64,000 bases of DNA from Litorimonas sp963972195. Its GTDB lineage: Bacteria; Pseudomonadota; Alphaproteobacteria; Caulobacterales; Maricaulaceae. Shown one piece after another: positions 15,323-25,243 of the stretch. The position numbers and the translations under genes were made by a program. The DNA is taken from contig CAXATH010000003.1 in assembly GCA_963972195.1 (NCBI GenBank), forward strand, positions 62,001 through 126,000, read 5' to 3'. The stretch's first letter is position 1. Each line of letters starts with the position of its first letter. Under the pieces are notes generated by a model. The model did no database searches. It had not been told where the DNA came from and worked only from the letters and a program-made list of their open reading frames with translations.

Positions 15323-17952
15323 GTCTCTCTTTGAATGAGACCCAATACGCCCCCGCTATTTAACAGTGTCAAATTGCCAAGGGCCTTGGGTATCACGAGT
15401 TGGCTCGGAGCCGCGAGATAAACCGGGTGCCACTCGGGATTGAACTTTTCCTTGAAAGCTCGAAGACCCGCAAAACTGTAAAATCTTCCGCCATGTTTGA
15501 AAATCATTGCGCCAATTTTCGACATAAGCGGTGCAAGTTTATGAGCTTCAAGTCCCGAAAGCGGCGCCAAGCCGAGGCTAAAATACTGATACCCTTGCGC
15601 GCCGCCCCACAACATCATCTCTGCGAATAAAAAATCCATCAACCCGTTTACGCCCACATCTATATGACGCATTAAGTCGAGCGAGACTTCGGATTTGTCT
15701 GGCGTCATCCAAAGGTTTGCGAAGGCTACTATTTGTTCATCCTTGCGAACGATTGCTATGGGTGCGCCAGCCAGAGTTTTTCGATCAAAACGACCTAAGG
15801 AAAACCCTTTTTCCTTGCCGTGATGGGCCTTCAGCCACTCACGAGAGATGACCTCAAGGCGGTCCATTTCTGGCGAGTCTCCGGCCGGGTATATGACGTC
15901 AAAACTGCACCCATCTCTGATGGCCCGATTTCTTGTCTGACGAAAACGGGATTTGGAGCTTCCTTCCAGAGTGTAGCCCTCAATCGGAACAAGAGCTAAC
16001 TCACCAATTTTTTGAACTGTAAGTCCCAAATCTATGAAATCATTTAGATGCTGCCCTCTAATGGAATAAAAACTCGGCCAGGCGTCCCACAGATCGGCTG
16101 AATGTCGAAATTTCCACATGAGCTCCTTACGTTCTGACTCAAGTCCAACGGGCTCTCCCATAGCGACCCAGTTTCGGCCCACCACTCCATACATGATGAA
16201 CGATTGACCTGAGTCCGAAAATAGGAACTGCTTGTCTCCTATCAATGCAAGATTAGCTTCAGGTGTCGAGCCTTCTGCTCCCGCTATAACGGCGCGTACT
16301 TTTTCCAATACATCTTCGGACGCATTTGGCCGGTTCTCAGCCGGAGCTGGTTGTAATAATCGCCAGAGAAAATAAACCAGTAGCATTGCGCCAACCAAAG
16401 CGGCCGCTCGCAAGAACCGTGACGCATCCTCCTGAAGCGCGAAGGTCCACCAAAGATCATTGCTATAATCTTTATTCATATAGGCGTAAAATCCTGACCA
16501 AAGTGCCAGACCTCCAGCCCCAAGGAGAACTCCTAACCTCGGCAGAGAAAGCCTTAGCTCCCTCAGACGGCCTTTTCGATAAAATGCCTCTCGGGAAAGA
16601 TAAAGACATCCAGCCAAGCCAATCATCAGAATGGACCCCCGAATATCTCCGCCTTTTGTGAACGTAACGATCGCCCCTATCAAAAACAAAATGATGGCTA
16701 AACGGCAGGCATTTTGAAGTCGTCTGCGTAACCCTAAAGCGGCTAGAAGCAAAAGCGTCCCTACTGCACTTGCCGCTAAATGAGATAGCTCTAAAACTGA
16801 GCCGGGAAGGAATTTCAGCACAAATTGGACGTGGCGAAGCAAGTTCGGCGTCGCGGCCGATATCAGCATAATTGAGCCGGTGATGAAGGTTAAAGTTGCG
16901 TAAACGATCGGGGCGATTGTCTCGAGAAAGTCGGTTGTTCTTTCGCTTCCCGCTCTCAGTCTATCTTTTGATTTCAGACCTTGGTGGAGCGCCAATACCA
17001 ATACCGAAATAATAAGCGGCATGACATAGTATATGGCTCTATATGCGACGAGCCCTCCCGCGACAGCCACTTCGTTTCCAGACGGAATGAGAAGAAGAAA
17101 GACAGCTTCGAACACTCCGAGGCCGCCTGGAAGGCCGCTTATCGAACCGATAAAGTGGGCCACCACGAATATGGGAACTATGGCAAGAAAGGTAAATTCA
17201 GTCCCTTGAGGCAGCAAAAAATACAATACGGCCGCGGCGGCAATCCAATCTAAAACGCCGACGCTCCATTGGGAAAAAACCAGTTTTTTTCCGGCCTTTG
17301 GCGTTGAACTCCCTTTTAAACGCCAAGCTTCTGCTCCTTTTAGGAGGAAAGCCAATCCAAGACTGGCGAGGATCGTCGAGGTCGCTCCCAGTAAAAGAGA
17401 GGCCCAGATTGGCAGATGAAATATTTGCTCGAATACACCACTATCGGATAATAACCCGAGTCCCGTCAAAGTCATTCCGCTCACAAAAACAAATGAGGCC
17501 GTGATGAAAGCGATAACAGCCACGTCCAAGGCTTCCAGTCCCAAGGAAGAGTATAATCGATATCTGACAGCATTTCCGGTCAGGCCATTCATCCCAAGCG
17601 TATTAGAAACAGCATAAGCGGAAAAAGACGCGAAAATGGTTTTCCTTAACGGAATAATTGTGCCCGAATAACGAAGGGCAAGTGAATCATAACCTGCCAC
17701 AGCCAGAAAACTGGTCAGGGTTGCCAAAATAGCTAGGCAGATTGAGATTAGAGATACGGACTGCAAACTGTTGATAATTTGCTTTATTGAATAGTCTTGC
17801 AGCACATGGCGTATGTAATACAAAGCAGCCCCAAACATGATGAGGCCGATAACAACCATGACACCTGTTTGACTTTTGGAAGATGGCTTCTCGGCCCTAT
17901 CGAATGCTTTCCCCGAGATATCAGAGCTATCATCGGAAATTTCATTGTTCAT
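15319..17952 (-). CDS. mprF: MprF/LpiA bifunctional lysyl-phosphatidylglycerol synthase/flippase
   Basis: 877 residues, the usual length. The N-terminal half is a multi-pass flippase domain (about 14 hydrophobic segments, residues 30-540). The C-terminal soluble domain (about 560-860) is the GNAT-like aminoacyl-PG synthase with phrases SFYSIRGQHLNDFIDLGL, RNRAIRDGC and FSLGLAPLSGLEAHKLAPL. It transfers lysine (or alanine) from tRNA to phosphatidylglycerol and moves the product to the outer leaflet, lowering membrane charge. This affects tolerance of cationic peptides and acid. A stretch of 149 bp separates it from the upstream GT2 gene on the same strand. Confidence 0.93.
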   Translation of the reverse strand: MNNEISDDSSDISGKAFDRAEKPSSKSQTGVMVVIGLIMFGAALYYIRHVLQDYSIKQIINSLQSVSLISICLAILATLTSFLAVAGYDSLALRYSGTIIPLRKTIFASFSAYAVSNTLGMNGLTGNAVRYRLYSSLGLEALDVAVIAFITASFVFVSGMTLTGLGLLSDSGVFEQIFHLPIWASLLLGATSTILASLGLAFLLKGAEAWRLKGSSTPKAGKKLVFSQWSVGVLDWIAAAAVLYFLLPQGTEFTFLAIVPIFVVAHFIGSISGLPGGLGVFEAVFLLLIPSGNEVAVAGGLVAYRAIYYVMPLIISVLVLALHQGLKSKDRLRAGSERTTDFLETIAPIVYATLTFITGSIMLISAATPNLLRHVQFVLKFLPGSVLELSHLAASAVGTLLLLAALGLRRRLQNACRLAIILFLIGAIVTFTKGGDIRGSILMIGLAGCLYLSREAFYRKGRLRELRLSLPRLGVLLGAGGLALWSGFYAYMNKDYSNDLWWTFALQEDASRFLRAAALVGAMLLVYFLWRLLQPAPAENRPNASEDVLEKVRAVIAGAEGSTPEANLALIGDKQFLFSDSGQSFIMYGVVGRNWVAMGEPVGLESERKELMWKFRHSADLWDAWPSFYSIRGQHLNDFIDLGLTVQKIGELALVPIEGYTLEGSSKSRFRQTRNRAIRDGCSFDVIYPAGDSPEMDRLEVISREWLKAHHGKEKGFSLGRFDRKTLAGAPIAIVRKDEQIVAFANLWMTPDKSEVSLDLMRHIDVGVNGLMDFLFAEMMLWGGAQGYQYFSLGLAPLSGLEAHKLAPLMSKIGAMIFKHGGRFYSFAGLRAFKEKFNPEWHPVYLAAPSQLVIPKALGNLTLLNSGGVLGLIQRET

Positions 17953-18101
17953 AATGTCTACCTCTAGGCCCCTGGAGTGAGTTGGAATTCCTCATCGAAG
18001 CTTTGGTTTTTGTATTTCTGACCAAAATTAAACTTATTCCGGAGGTAAAGCCACTTCCTTTTCAAATAGAAGCCTGTCCTTCCCTGAGAGAAAGTCAGGG
18101 T

Positions 18102-19502
18102 TTATTCCGCAGGCGCATTTGCAAATGAATGCTCGGGCTTTTTCGGTGGCAAGCAAATGCCATGAGGAGTTTTGTGCCAGTGGAAAGGGCGGCGCCATAT
18201 TTCGATAAAAGCTTTTACAACCGGCCAAAAGAGCAACATCCAGTAAATCGGCATAAGAGGTGCAAAGATTGCCAAATGCGGCTTGCCCGCCCTGACAACC
18301 CCGATAATCCCCAGCATAATTGCCACAGCTAAGCTCAGACTGAACGCTATAAAATGCAGAACAGAAAAGGGAAGTGTGAAGCCTGTGAAATAATGCATGC
18401 TAACGTAAAGACATCCGGCAATTACACTCAGACAAAATAGGGTGGCACACAGAAGTGTGTAACCCAATGTAAGCTGGAGGGTGAAAAAGCGAATTAGTCC
18501 ATAGAAATTCATCGGACGGAAAGGCCGGTGCATATGCACAAGCCAAGTCTGCATAAACCCTTTCATCCAACGCGACCTTTGCTTGTTCCAATCCTGAAGA
18601 TTGCAGACCGCCTCCTCTTCGGTTGGGCAATCTATGAAGCCTATCTTTGATCCTCTCGCCGACAATCGGAAGCTAAGGTCCGCATCTTCGGTCACATTGT
18701 GTGCGTCCCAGCCACCGCAACTCTCCAAAGCGCTTCGGCGAATGTGGTTGGATGTTCCGCCTAACGGGAAAGGCGCTCCCAATTTTGCCAAGAATGGAAC
18801 CCAGACATGAAATAACGCTGCATATTCCAGAGAGAATTGACGTGTGAGCCAATTAATCTCGCTGTTGTAGTAATTCAGAGGGGCTTGCAATCCCGCCCAA
18901 TCCGGGTTTTGATTAAAAGCCGCCAACGCCGTTTTTAGCTGTTCTGGGTGAGGCTTATCTTCCGCATCATAAACCGTAATTAATTCGCCATCGGAATGAG
19001 GCAAAGCGTAATTGAGAGCCCTCGGCTTGGTTTGGGGGGTGCCTTTCGGGGTGATGATTAATCGAAAAGGCGGACGAAGGTTCATTCTGACGGACCGGAT
19101 TGTGGCGGCATCAATTTCTTCGCAGATAAGTAGAATTTCCAATTTGTCGGCTGGGTAATCGAGTCTTTCCAAACGGTTCATTAAACGCGGCACCATATTG
19201 GCTTCATTTAAAATCGGAACCAAGACGGAATATTTTGGAAACTCTGTCAATTTGGCGAGTTTTGGCCGGCTTGGTTTAACTTGAAAAATTGCAAAGAGGC
19301 GCAAGATCGCCACCAAGACATTTAAACCAGCGATTATCGAGAAGAGATTAAAAAACGTCTGTATTGGCCAATTATAAAATGAAAATGCCAGACAGACTAA
19401 TCCCAACAACAATAGAGATTTGAGCAAGAAAGAAGAAGATCTATCAGCCCTACGTAATGCCGATACCGCTATTTTACTCCGTTTCATCTGGTCCCAACTC
19501 AT
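18102..19502 (-). CDS. Membrane-bound family 2 glycosyltransferase (processive type)
   Basis: 466 residues: two N-terminal membrane segments (about 25-75), a cytoplasmic GT-A domain, then three or four C-terminal membrane segments. The GT2 motifs are present in order: VPILNEANMVPRL, DAED (DxD), TEDADLSFRL (TED) and QRSRWMKG (QxxRW). QxxRW marks synthases such as cellulose, hyaluronan or beta-glucan polymerases. No PilZ domain or adjacent export partner is present, so the polymer is unknown. It precedes mprF on the same strand, and an envelope role is plausible. Confidence 0.85.
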   Translation of the reverse strand: MSWDQMKRSKIAVSALRRADRSSSFLLKSLLLLGLVCLAFSFYNWPIQTFFNLFSIIAGLNVLVAILRLFAIFQVKPSRPKLAKLTEFPKYSVLVPILNEANMVPRLMNRLERLDYPADKLEILLICEEIDAATIRSVRMNLRPPFRLIITPKGTPQTKPRALNYALPHSDGELITVYDAEDKPHPEQLKTALAAFNQNPDWAGLQAPLNYYNSEINWLTRQFSLEYAALFHVWVPFLAKLGAPFPLGGTSNHIRRSALESCGGWDAHNVTEDADLSFRLSARGSKIGFIDCPTEEEAVCNLQDWNKQRSRWMKGFMQTWLVHMHRPFRPMNFYGLIRFFTLQLTLGYTLLCATLFCLSVIAGCLYVSMHYFTGFTLPFSVLHFIAFSLSLAVAIMLGIIGVVRAGKPHLAIFAPLMPIYWMLLFWPVVKAFIEIWRRPFHWHKTPHGICLPPKKPEHSFANAPAE

Positions 19503-19768
19503 TTCCCAGCCTATCGGAAAAAATTAAGCGACAAGATGTAAATAAATCGCAAATATAACTTAAAGTATATTTTTCTCGAATTTTCCGTTGAGCTAATTTT
19601 AATCCGGGTTCAGTCAGTTGGAGGGGGCGGCTTAAAAAAAGCTTCGATTGGCATCTCTGTTTCTAATGTCAAATTCGCTGTCTATCGCGGACTTCTATGC
19701 ATCCCTGCAAGTGAGCCCTGACGTCAAATCATATTGCTAATACCGCTTCGGGCAGTTAAGGGGCGGCC

Positions 19769-20407
19769 ATGTTTGATCTGGCTTTATTCATAAGTGCGTT
19801 TGCAACGCTCTTTGTCGTTATCGACCCTCCGGGATGCGCGCCTATTTTTGCGACCCTGACTCAGGGCACAACCAAGTCCCATCAACGGGAGATGGCGTTC
19901 AAGGCGGTAGCTGTGGCAGCCATCGTTCTGATTGGCTTTGCCTATGGCGGCGAATGGCTCTTTGCCAAGCTCGGCATCAGCCTGGATGCATTGCGAATTG
20001 CCGGCGGCGTTATGCTCTTTATTATCGGGCTGAATATGGTGTTCGAAAAACGCACGGAAACCCGGGAGGAACGCGCCGAAGATCTTTTGGAGGAAATTGA
20101 GAACCCCGAAGATATCTCTGTCTTTCCTATGGGCATCCCCATGATCGCAGGACCAGGAACAATGGCAACGCTTTTGCTCTTAATGAGCAATACGACCACG
20201 GGTTGGCAGGAATTTTCTATTATGTTGGCCCTCGTGATTGTGCTGCTTATTACTCTGGCATCTTTTTTAGTTGCCGGACCATTGATGAAACTAATGGGCA
20301 AAACATTTACAAATGTTTTGACCCGTTTGCTCGGCGTGTTGCTGGCAACGCTTGCTTCTCAATTCATTATAGACGGAATAAGCGGTGCTTTGGTACAAGT
20401 GCTGTAA
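19769..20407 (+). CDS. marC: MarC-family integral membrane protein
   Basis: 212 residues with six hydrophobic segments and the family N-terminus (AFATLFVVIDPPGCAPIFATLT), plus MGIPMIAGPGTMATLLLL in the second repeat. MarC/UPF0056 proteins are inner-membrane proteins of uncertain transport function; despite the name they are not established drug exporters. AAGGGG lies 5 nt before the ATG. The gene is convergent with the M1 aminopeptidase and shares its terminator. Confidence 0.92.
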   Translation: MFDLALFISAFATLFVVIDPPGCAPIFATLTQGTTKSHQREMAFKAVAVAAIVLIGFAYGGEWLFAKLGISLDALRIAGGVMLFIIGLNMVFEKRTETREERAEDLLEEIENPEDISVFPMGIPMIAGPGTMATLLLLMSNTTTGWQEFSIMLALVIVLLITLASFLVAGPLMKLMGKTFTNVLTRLLGVLLATLASQFIIDGISGALVQVL

Positions 20408-20432
20408 TATCAGATAATAATTTTTCTTACAA

Positions 20433-20457
20433 AAAAGCCCGCTCATCGCGGGCTTTT
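20433..20457. terminator. Bidirectional terminator between marC and aminopeptidase
   Basis: Ten-bp perfect stem AAAAGCCCGC / GCGGGCTTTT with a 5-nt loop. It carries A-runs and T-runs on both sides and sits between two convergent genes. Confidence 0.93.
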
Positions 20458-20483
20458 CTATTTCTCAATCTGAACGAACTGAT

Positions 20484-23267
20484 CTAGCGGGCTTTTAAAG
20501 CCGCCTTCAACTCTTCGCCTTTTTCATCACGCAAGGCGGCGCAAAGCTCAATGGACTCGAGCGTTTGAGCGAGGCTACGCTCATATCCGGGGATGACCTC
20601 GGCATTCTCTGTCATAAAGTCCCGGACTTCGTCCCGGCGGTCCAGCGAACAGAAATATCCGCCAGCGCCCGGCATGCGGCCTTTACGGACATCAGGTACG
20701 CGATCCGTGACATATTGCGTAAAGTTGGCTTTTAGCCAATCCCACGTCATATCCTGAAACTCATCTGATCCCATCAAGCCATAGACGATTGAGCTGGATT
20801 GCCGTCCTGTGAGCGGGCCGTCCTTATCCAATGCCAAAGCAAGAAGTTTATTGGCAATTTCTGGATCTGTTGTGGAGCTTAAGGCCCCCAAAGCCGAACT
20901 TTTCTCTAGCGGACTTCCGCTTTCCGCTAGGGCGACGAGCGGTTCATAAGCCGCGTCTCCTTCCTTTTTCATAGCTTGGGATAGAGCTAGACTGAGCATG
21001 TTCGGAGCAACAGCGTCTTTATCCGCCTCTCCTTCCAGTCCCAAGTAAAGCGCGCCCTTTTTCGCCATTTCCTTGGCTAAGGCTTCATCTTGACCGCGGC
21101 TTATCAAGAGCGAGGCCAGAGACGGCGCGAGGAGATTGCCTTCAATCGTATCTGTCCCGACTGTTCGTGCGTAACGGTCAGCGTAATTCTCTTGGACATA
21201 GCGAGCCAGATCTTCATCCGTTCCGGACAGATCATCACCCATAAACCCGATAAGAGCTCTCGAGCTGGATGCCACATCATATTCCGGATGAGTGGCGAGT
21301 TGAGACATACCGTTCAGGAAAACAGATGAATCAACTTCCCCGGCCCGGTAGGCCGCTTCGAGACTGTCCTGTACGGTCAGAACCTCGCGCGTGTTCAACT
21401 TATCAATATTATTGATGAGATTTGTCCACCCCTGACTATCCAGGGAGAAACGATAATAGCCTGAGCCGTTTTCATTGAGCGTCACCCAGTCAGCGTATTC
21501 ACCATTGCGGGGGGACACAATCATACCCGACCTCTCGGTTAGGAGCTCACAGCTTTTAACCGTCTCTTCTCCGTAACCAAACTTAGCGCAAACTGGAATT
21601 TGCCAAATCTGTCCTTGGCTCGTTTTGGAGCCAAGCGGCGTGTAACGGGACTGGGTAAGCATAACGGCCGTTTGGGGCTCAGTCGCTTCTTCTTCGGTTA
21701 AATTCAGTTGGACCACTTCACCCGATACAAGCGGCAGGCCAGGCTGATCGACAAAGCTTTTCATCGCTGCCACAACATCCGGATTGCCCGAGCCATCCGC
21801 AATAGATTGGAAGAAATCATCGCCTGTGGCCACATCATCCGCGTAACGTTCCATATGCAGGCGAACGCCATCGCGAAAAGCCTCTTCGCCGACATAGCTT
21901 TCAAACATGGACAGCACGCCGCCGCCTTTGCGGTAGGTAATGCTATCGAACTGATCCATGACATTTTCCGAGCGCTCAAGCGGCTCCCGGACTTTACGGG
22001 TCGTCGAAAGCGTATCCGTATTCATTGCGCCCAAAGCAGATTTCAATGTGTTGCGATCATAATTGCCTTCCGGCTTCCACATGGATGTCCCTTTATTTCC
22101 GGACCATGTCGCGAAAGCCTCGTTCAACCAGATGTCTTCCCACCAGACAGGCGTCACCAGATTACCAAACCATTGATGGGCCAGTTCATGGGAGTGAACT
22201 CCGGCATAGGAACGAATTTGTGACAGCGGCGGGTTATCCCCCAATAGGAGCAGGGACTCGCGATAAACAATAGCGCCGGGGTTTTCCATCGCGCCAAAAG
22301 CATAATCCGGCGCGGCGATTAAATCGAGTTTTTCATAGGGATAGGGCGTTCCGAAATATTCCTCGAGCGCTGTCAGAATACCCTGCGTATTTTCCAGAGC
22401 ATAATCCATATTCTTGCCCTCGCCTCGTGCGGCAATACCGCGAAGACGAAGATCATCTTTTCTAATCGAGTTTTTTGGCAAAATGCCATAATCCACCACG
22501 TCCCAAGGGCCGACCCCGAATGAAATTAGATAGGTCGGGAGGGGGCGCGTTTGGGCAAAGCTATGATTGGTCCAAATCTCGCCATCCACCTCGACGTCTT
22601 TTGTGCCGAGCTCCGGCGTGTTGGCGTAAACAAACTGATCTTTCGGGGCCATTATAGTAATGTTGAACGGCACTTTAAAACGGGGCTCGTCAAAGCTTGG
22701 AAAAGCTTCCCGCGCGCCGAGCGGCTCAAATTGTGTGACGATGTAGGCGTCGTCTCCACGCTTAACCTGATAAGCAGAGTTGAGCGCTTGATTATAGGGC
22801 GTCTCATATTCCATCACGAGGGTCGCTTTGCCTTCCGGCAGGTCTGCTTCAGACGTTAAGTATGCAATTCCTGACGGCGCGTCTTCTAATGGCACAGCGC
22901 TAAATTCCATAGGGTACGACTGATCCGCTCCGTAAATAATACTGGCGCTCGAAACACTCATTTCCTTAGCATGAATCCAAATTTTCTTTGTGGCTTCCTT
23001 GACACTTACATCAATCGTTACACGCCCCGTCATGGTATCCGCCTGTGGGTCGATACGGAACTGAATGTCATAAGCTTCTGGCATTACCGTGTCCGGAAGT
23101 TGTGCCTGCGGAATGACATCCGCCCCGACTTTAACTTGCTCTGTTTCAGCCATAGTCTCGGATTGAGGCGCAGGCGATTGAGCGTAACTGACACAAGGCG
23201 CCAGCAAAAAACCGACAGAAGCCAAAGTGGCCAAAGAGAAATGTTTGGGGGAAAAGCGAGGCGTCAT
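20484..23267 (-). CDS. Exported M1-family metallo-aminopeptidase
   Basis: 927 residues with a signal peptide (cut near VSYAQS). The M1 core has the substrate motif GAMENPG and the zinc site HELAHQWFGN...NEAFATW (HExxH-18-E). The C-terminal helical repeat region is of ERAP1-C type. Unlike cytoplasmic PepN, the signal peptide predicts periplasmic or extracellular action, releasing amino acids from peptides. AAGGA lies ahead of the ATG. It is monocistronic between the terminator at 20433 and the divergent CDF gene. Confidence 0.94.
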   Translation of the reverse strand: MTPRFSPKHFSLATLASVGFLLAPCVSYAQSPAPQSETMAETEQVKVGADVIPQAQLPDTVMPEAYDIQFRIDPQADTMTGRVTIDVSVKEATKKIWIHAKEMSVSSASIIYGADQSYPMEFSAVPLEDAPSGIAYLTSEADLPEGKATLVMEYETPYNQALNSAYQVKRGDDAYIVTQFEPLGAREAFPSFDEPRFKVPFNITIMAPKDQFVYANTPELGTKDVEVDGEIWTNHSFAQTRPLPTYLISFGVGPWDVVDYGILPKNSIRKDDLRLRGIAARGEGKNMDYALENTQGILTALEEYFGTPYPYEKLDLIAAPDYAFGAMENPGAIVYRESLLLLGDNPPLSQIRSYAGVHSHELAHQWFGNLVTPVWWEDIWLNEAFATWSGNKGTSMWKPEGNYDRNTLKSALGAMNTDTLSTTRKVREPLERSENVMDQFDSITYRKGGGVLSMFESYVGEEAFRDGVRLHMERYADDVATGDDFFQSIADGSGNPDVVAAMKSFVDQPGLPLVSGEVVQLNLTEEEATEPQTAVMLTQSRYTPLGSKTSQGQIWQIPVCAKFGYGEETVKSCELLTERSGMIVSPRNGEYADWVTLNENGSGYYRFSLDSQGWTNLINNIDKLNTREVLTVQDSLEAAYRAGEVDSSVFLNGMSQLATHPEYDVASSSRALIGFMGDDLSGTDEDLARYVQENYADRYARTVGTDTIEGNLLAPSLASLLISRGQDEALAKEMAKKGALYLGLEGEADKDAVAPNMLSLALSQAMKKEGDAAYEPLVALAESGSPLEKSSALGALSSTTDPEIANKLLALALDKDGPLTGRQSSSIVYGLMGSDEFQDMTWDWLKANFTQYVTDRVPDVRKGRMPGAGGYFCSLDRRDEVRDFMTENAEVIPGYERSLAQTLESIELCAALRDEKGEELKAALKAR

Positions 23268-23433
23268 AAAAAGTCCTTAAATAAGTTTTCTTTCTGATAA
23301 ACGATAAATTAAGGCAAAACCAGAGCCCAAATTCACCTCTGAAGAAGGAAATTTACCCTTATTAGAAAGAGATCACTGCTCTCTGACCCATAAAACTATC
23401 GCCAGTTTAAAGGTTATGGTATAACAACACGGC

Positions 23434-24444
23434 ATGAGTGCCGAACCGCCAAATCTACAAACCGTGGAAGATACACGCTTTGACCGTCCGGATCGGCGTG
23501 GACGGCCGGGACGGCTGCCCCCTGAAAACGCATCACGAATTACGCGCCGCATTACGGCTCTGGCTGTGGGGATAGGTGTCATTTTGATGATCGGGAAGGT
23601 TCTTCTCTGGCAGAATACGCATTCTGTCGGGGTCCTATCCTCTCTTGTGCATTCGGGCCTCGATATGTTCGGCGCCCTTTCCAGTTTTGTCGCTGTTCGT
23701 TACGCGGCGCGGAAACCTGATGGGCGCTACCGATTTGGGCGCGGAAAAGCGGAAAGCTTCTCGGCTGTTTTTCAGGTCTGCCTGATTGTTTTTGCAGCAT
23801 TTCATCTTCTCGAAGAGGTCATTGAACAAATCGGCACCCACACCACCCTGGCTCACTCGGGGATTGCCATCGCGGCCATGTTCCTGTTTGTCATTATTAC
23901 AGGCTGGCTGTTAATCGCGCAAAGTTGGGCGATCCGGGCGACCGGCTCTATCGCCGTCAGGGGTGACCGCGCTCACTACACCGCTGACTTATTTGCGAAT
24001 CTGTTTGTTATTTTCGGATTGGCTATATCCGCCTTCACACCTTTTATCTGGGCGGACGCGGCCGTCGGGCTCTTTATGGCGCTTTGGTTGCTCTACACGG
24101 CCTACCGTGTGGCAAGTCTGGCTTGGGCCCAACTTATGGACATGGAACTCAACGAAGATGAAAGATCTCTAATCATCCGGCTGGCCATGGCCGACCCCCG
24201 CGTCAGGGCCGTAACCGAGCTAAGAACTCGCGCGTCGGGGCCTCATATTCACATTCAGATGCGTCTGGATATGGACGAGACGCTCTCTCTGTCCGAGGCT
24301 CATGATATCATTATCAATGCGGAAAAACGCCTTATGGCCGATTTTCAGGCCGCTGATATTCTTATACATCCACATCCGGCCGGCTGCGGTCATTCTCACG
24401 GTAATCGACGGTTCTTTTCCGACACAGAATCTGCTAAATCTTAG
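23434..24444 (+). CDS. Cation diffusion facilitator (CDF) metal exporter
   Basis: 336 residues, six membrane segments (about 45-240) and a cytoplasmic C-terminal domain with PHIHIQMRLDMDE and a His-rich tail (HPHPAGCGHSHG). Metal-site residues are visible: HSGLD in TM2 (HxxxD) and HYTAD in TM5 (HxxxD). E. coli YiiP/FieF has DxxxD in TM2, whereas HxxxD is usual in zinc-selective CDFs, so zinc export by proton antiport is favoured. No Shine-Dalgarno is evident before the ATG. Confidence 0.92.
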   Translation: MSAEPPNLQTVEDTRFDRPDRRGRPGRLPPENASRITRRITALAVGIGVILMIGKVLLWQNTHSVGVLSSLVHSGLDMFGALSSFVAVRYAARKPDGRYRFGRGKAESFSAVFQVCLIVFAAFHLLEEVIEQIGTHTTLAHSGIAIAAMFLFVIITGWLLIAQSWAIRATGSIAVRGDRAHYTADLFANLFVIFGLAISAFTPFIWADAAVGLFMALWLLYTAYRVASLAWAQLMDMELNEDERSLIIRLAMADPRVRAVTELRTRASGPHIHIQMRLDMDETLSLSEAHDIIINAEKRLMADFQAADILIHPHPAGCGHSHGNRRFFSDTESAKS

Positions 24445-24489
24445 CGCCTATTAAGTCTTCTTTACCTATATTTCGCTTAGTTCACTTAG

Positions 24490-25179
24490 ATGCGTACTCT
24501 TTACCATTTTGCCCTGCACCCCGCGAGCCGTCAGGCCCGAATTGCGCTGGCCGAAACAAAGTTGAAGGTCAGCGAGAGCCCGGTAAATCCTTGGCAGCTG
24601 GACAAAGGCAATTGGGAGGATTTCGAGAAAGTCACGCCGGAGGGCGTTCCGCCGACACTAATTGATGTAATTCCTAATGGTAAAGTGGTCATCACTGGCG
24701 CACGCGCCATTTGTGAATATGCCAATGACGGGTCATCCCGCCACCCTTTGCTTTCCGATGACATTGTCGAGCGCGCCGAAGCGCGGCGCCTTGCCGATTG
24801 GATGGACCAGAAGTTTACCCAAGAAGTTGATGCCTTTATTTTACATGAGAAAGTCGAAAAAGCGGTCGGGGGATTAGGCGCGGCCGATACATCCGTCCTG
24901 CGCGAAGGCCGCGCGGCCTTGACCCAACATCTGGGTTACTTCTGCTGGCTTCTGGACCAACGTGATTGGTTGGCTGGGCGACATTTCAGCCTCGCTGACA
25001 TTGCCGTAGCCGCCCATATTTCCTGTCTGGATTTCTTGGGTGAAATTAATTGGCGCGAGTGGCCGACATTGAAAGACTGGTATCAGAAGGTTAAATCCAG
25101 ACCCTCCATGCGTCCGCTCCTGAATGACCGCATTCCGGGCTTTCGCGCGCCAAGACACTATACTGACTTGGATTTTTGA
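24490..25179 (+). CDS. fzlA: FzlA, GST-like FtsZ-binding cell-division protein
   Basis: 229 residues with thioredoxin-like N-terminal and helical C-terminal GST domains. The start MRTLYHF.LHPASRQAR and the end KSRPSMRPLLNDR...HYTDLDF agree with Caulobacter FzlA, an essential alphaproteobacterial protein. FzlA binds FtsZ, curves filaments and couples Z-ring assembly to septal wall synthesis. The C-terminal DLDF tail is part of the functionally required end. queG lies downstream, as in related genomes, but with another gene between them. Glutathione catalysis is not expected. Confidence 0.85.
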   Translation: MRTLYHFALHPASRQARIALAETKLKVSESPVNPWQLDKGNWEDFEKVTPEGVPPTLIDVIPNGKVVITGARAICEYANDGSSRHPLLSDDIVERAEARRLADWMDQKFTQEVDAFILHEKVEKAVGGLGAADTSVLREGRAALTQHLGYFCWLLDQRDWLAGRHFSLADIAVAAHISCLDFLGEINWREWPTLKDWYQKVKSRPSMRPLLNDRIPGFRAPRHYTDLDF

Positions 25180-25243
25180 TCTCATTTCTTCTCGGGTAAT
25201 ATTTCGTTTTGAAACTTCTGAAAGTGTTCTTTATGTGTTTCCT

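Noticed and set aside
25124..25243. Upstream extension of the unknown exported protein into fzlA
   Set aside because: It overlaps the conserved FzlA C-terminus and would bury the clear signal peptide 40 residues inside the protein.
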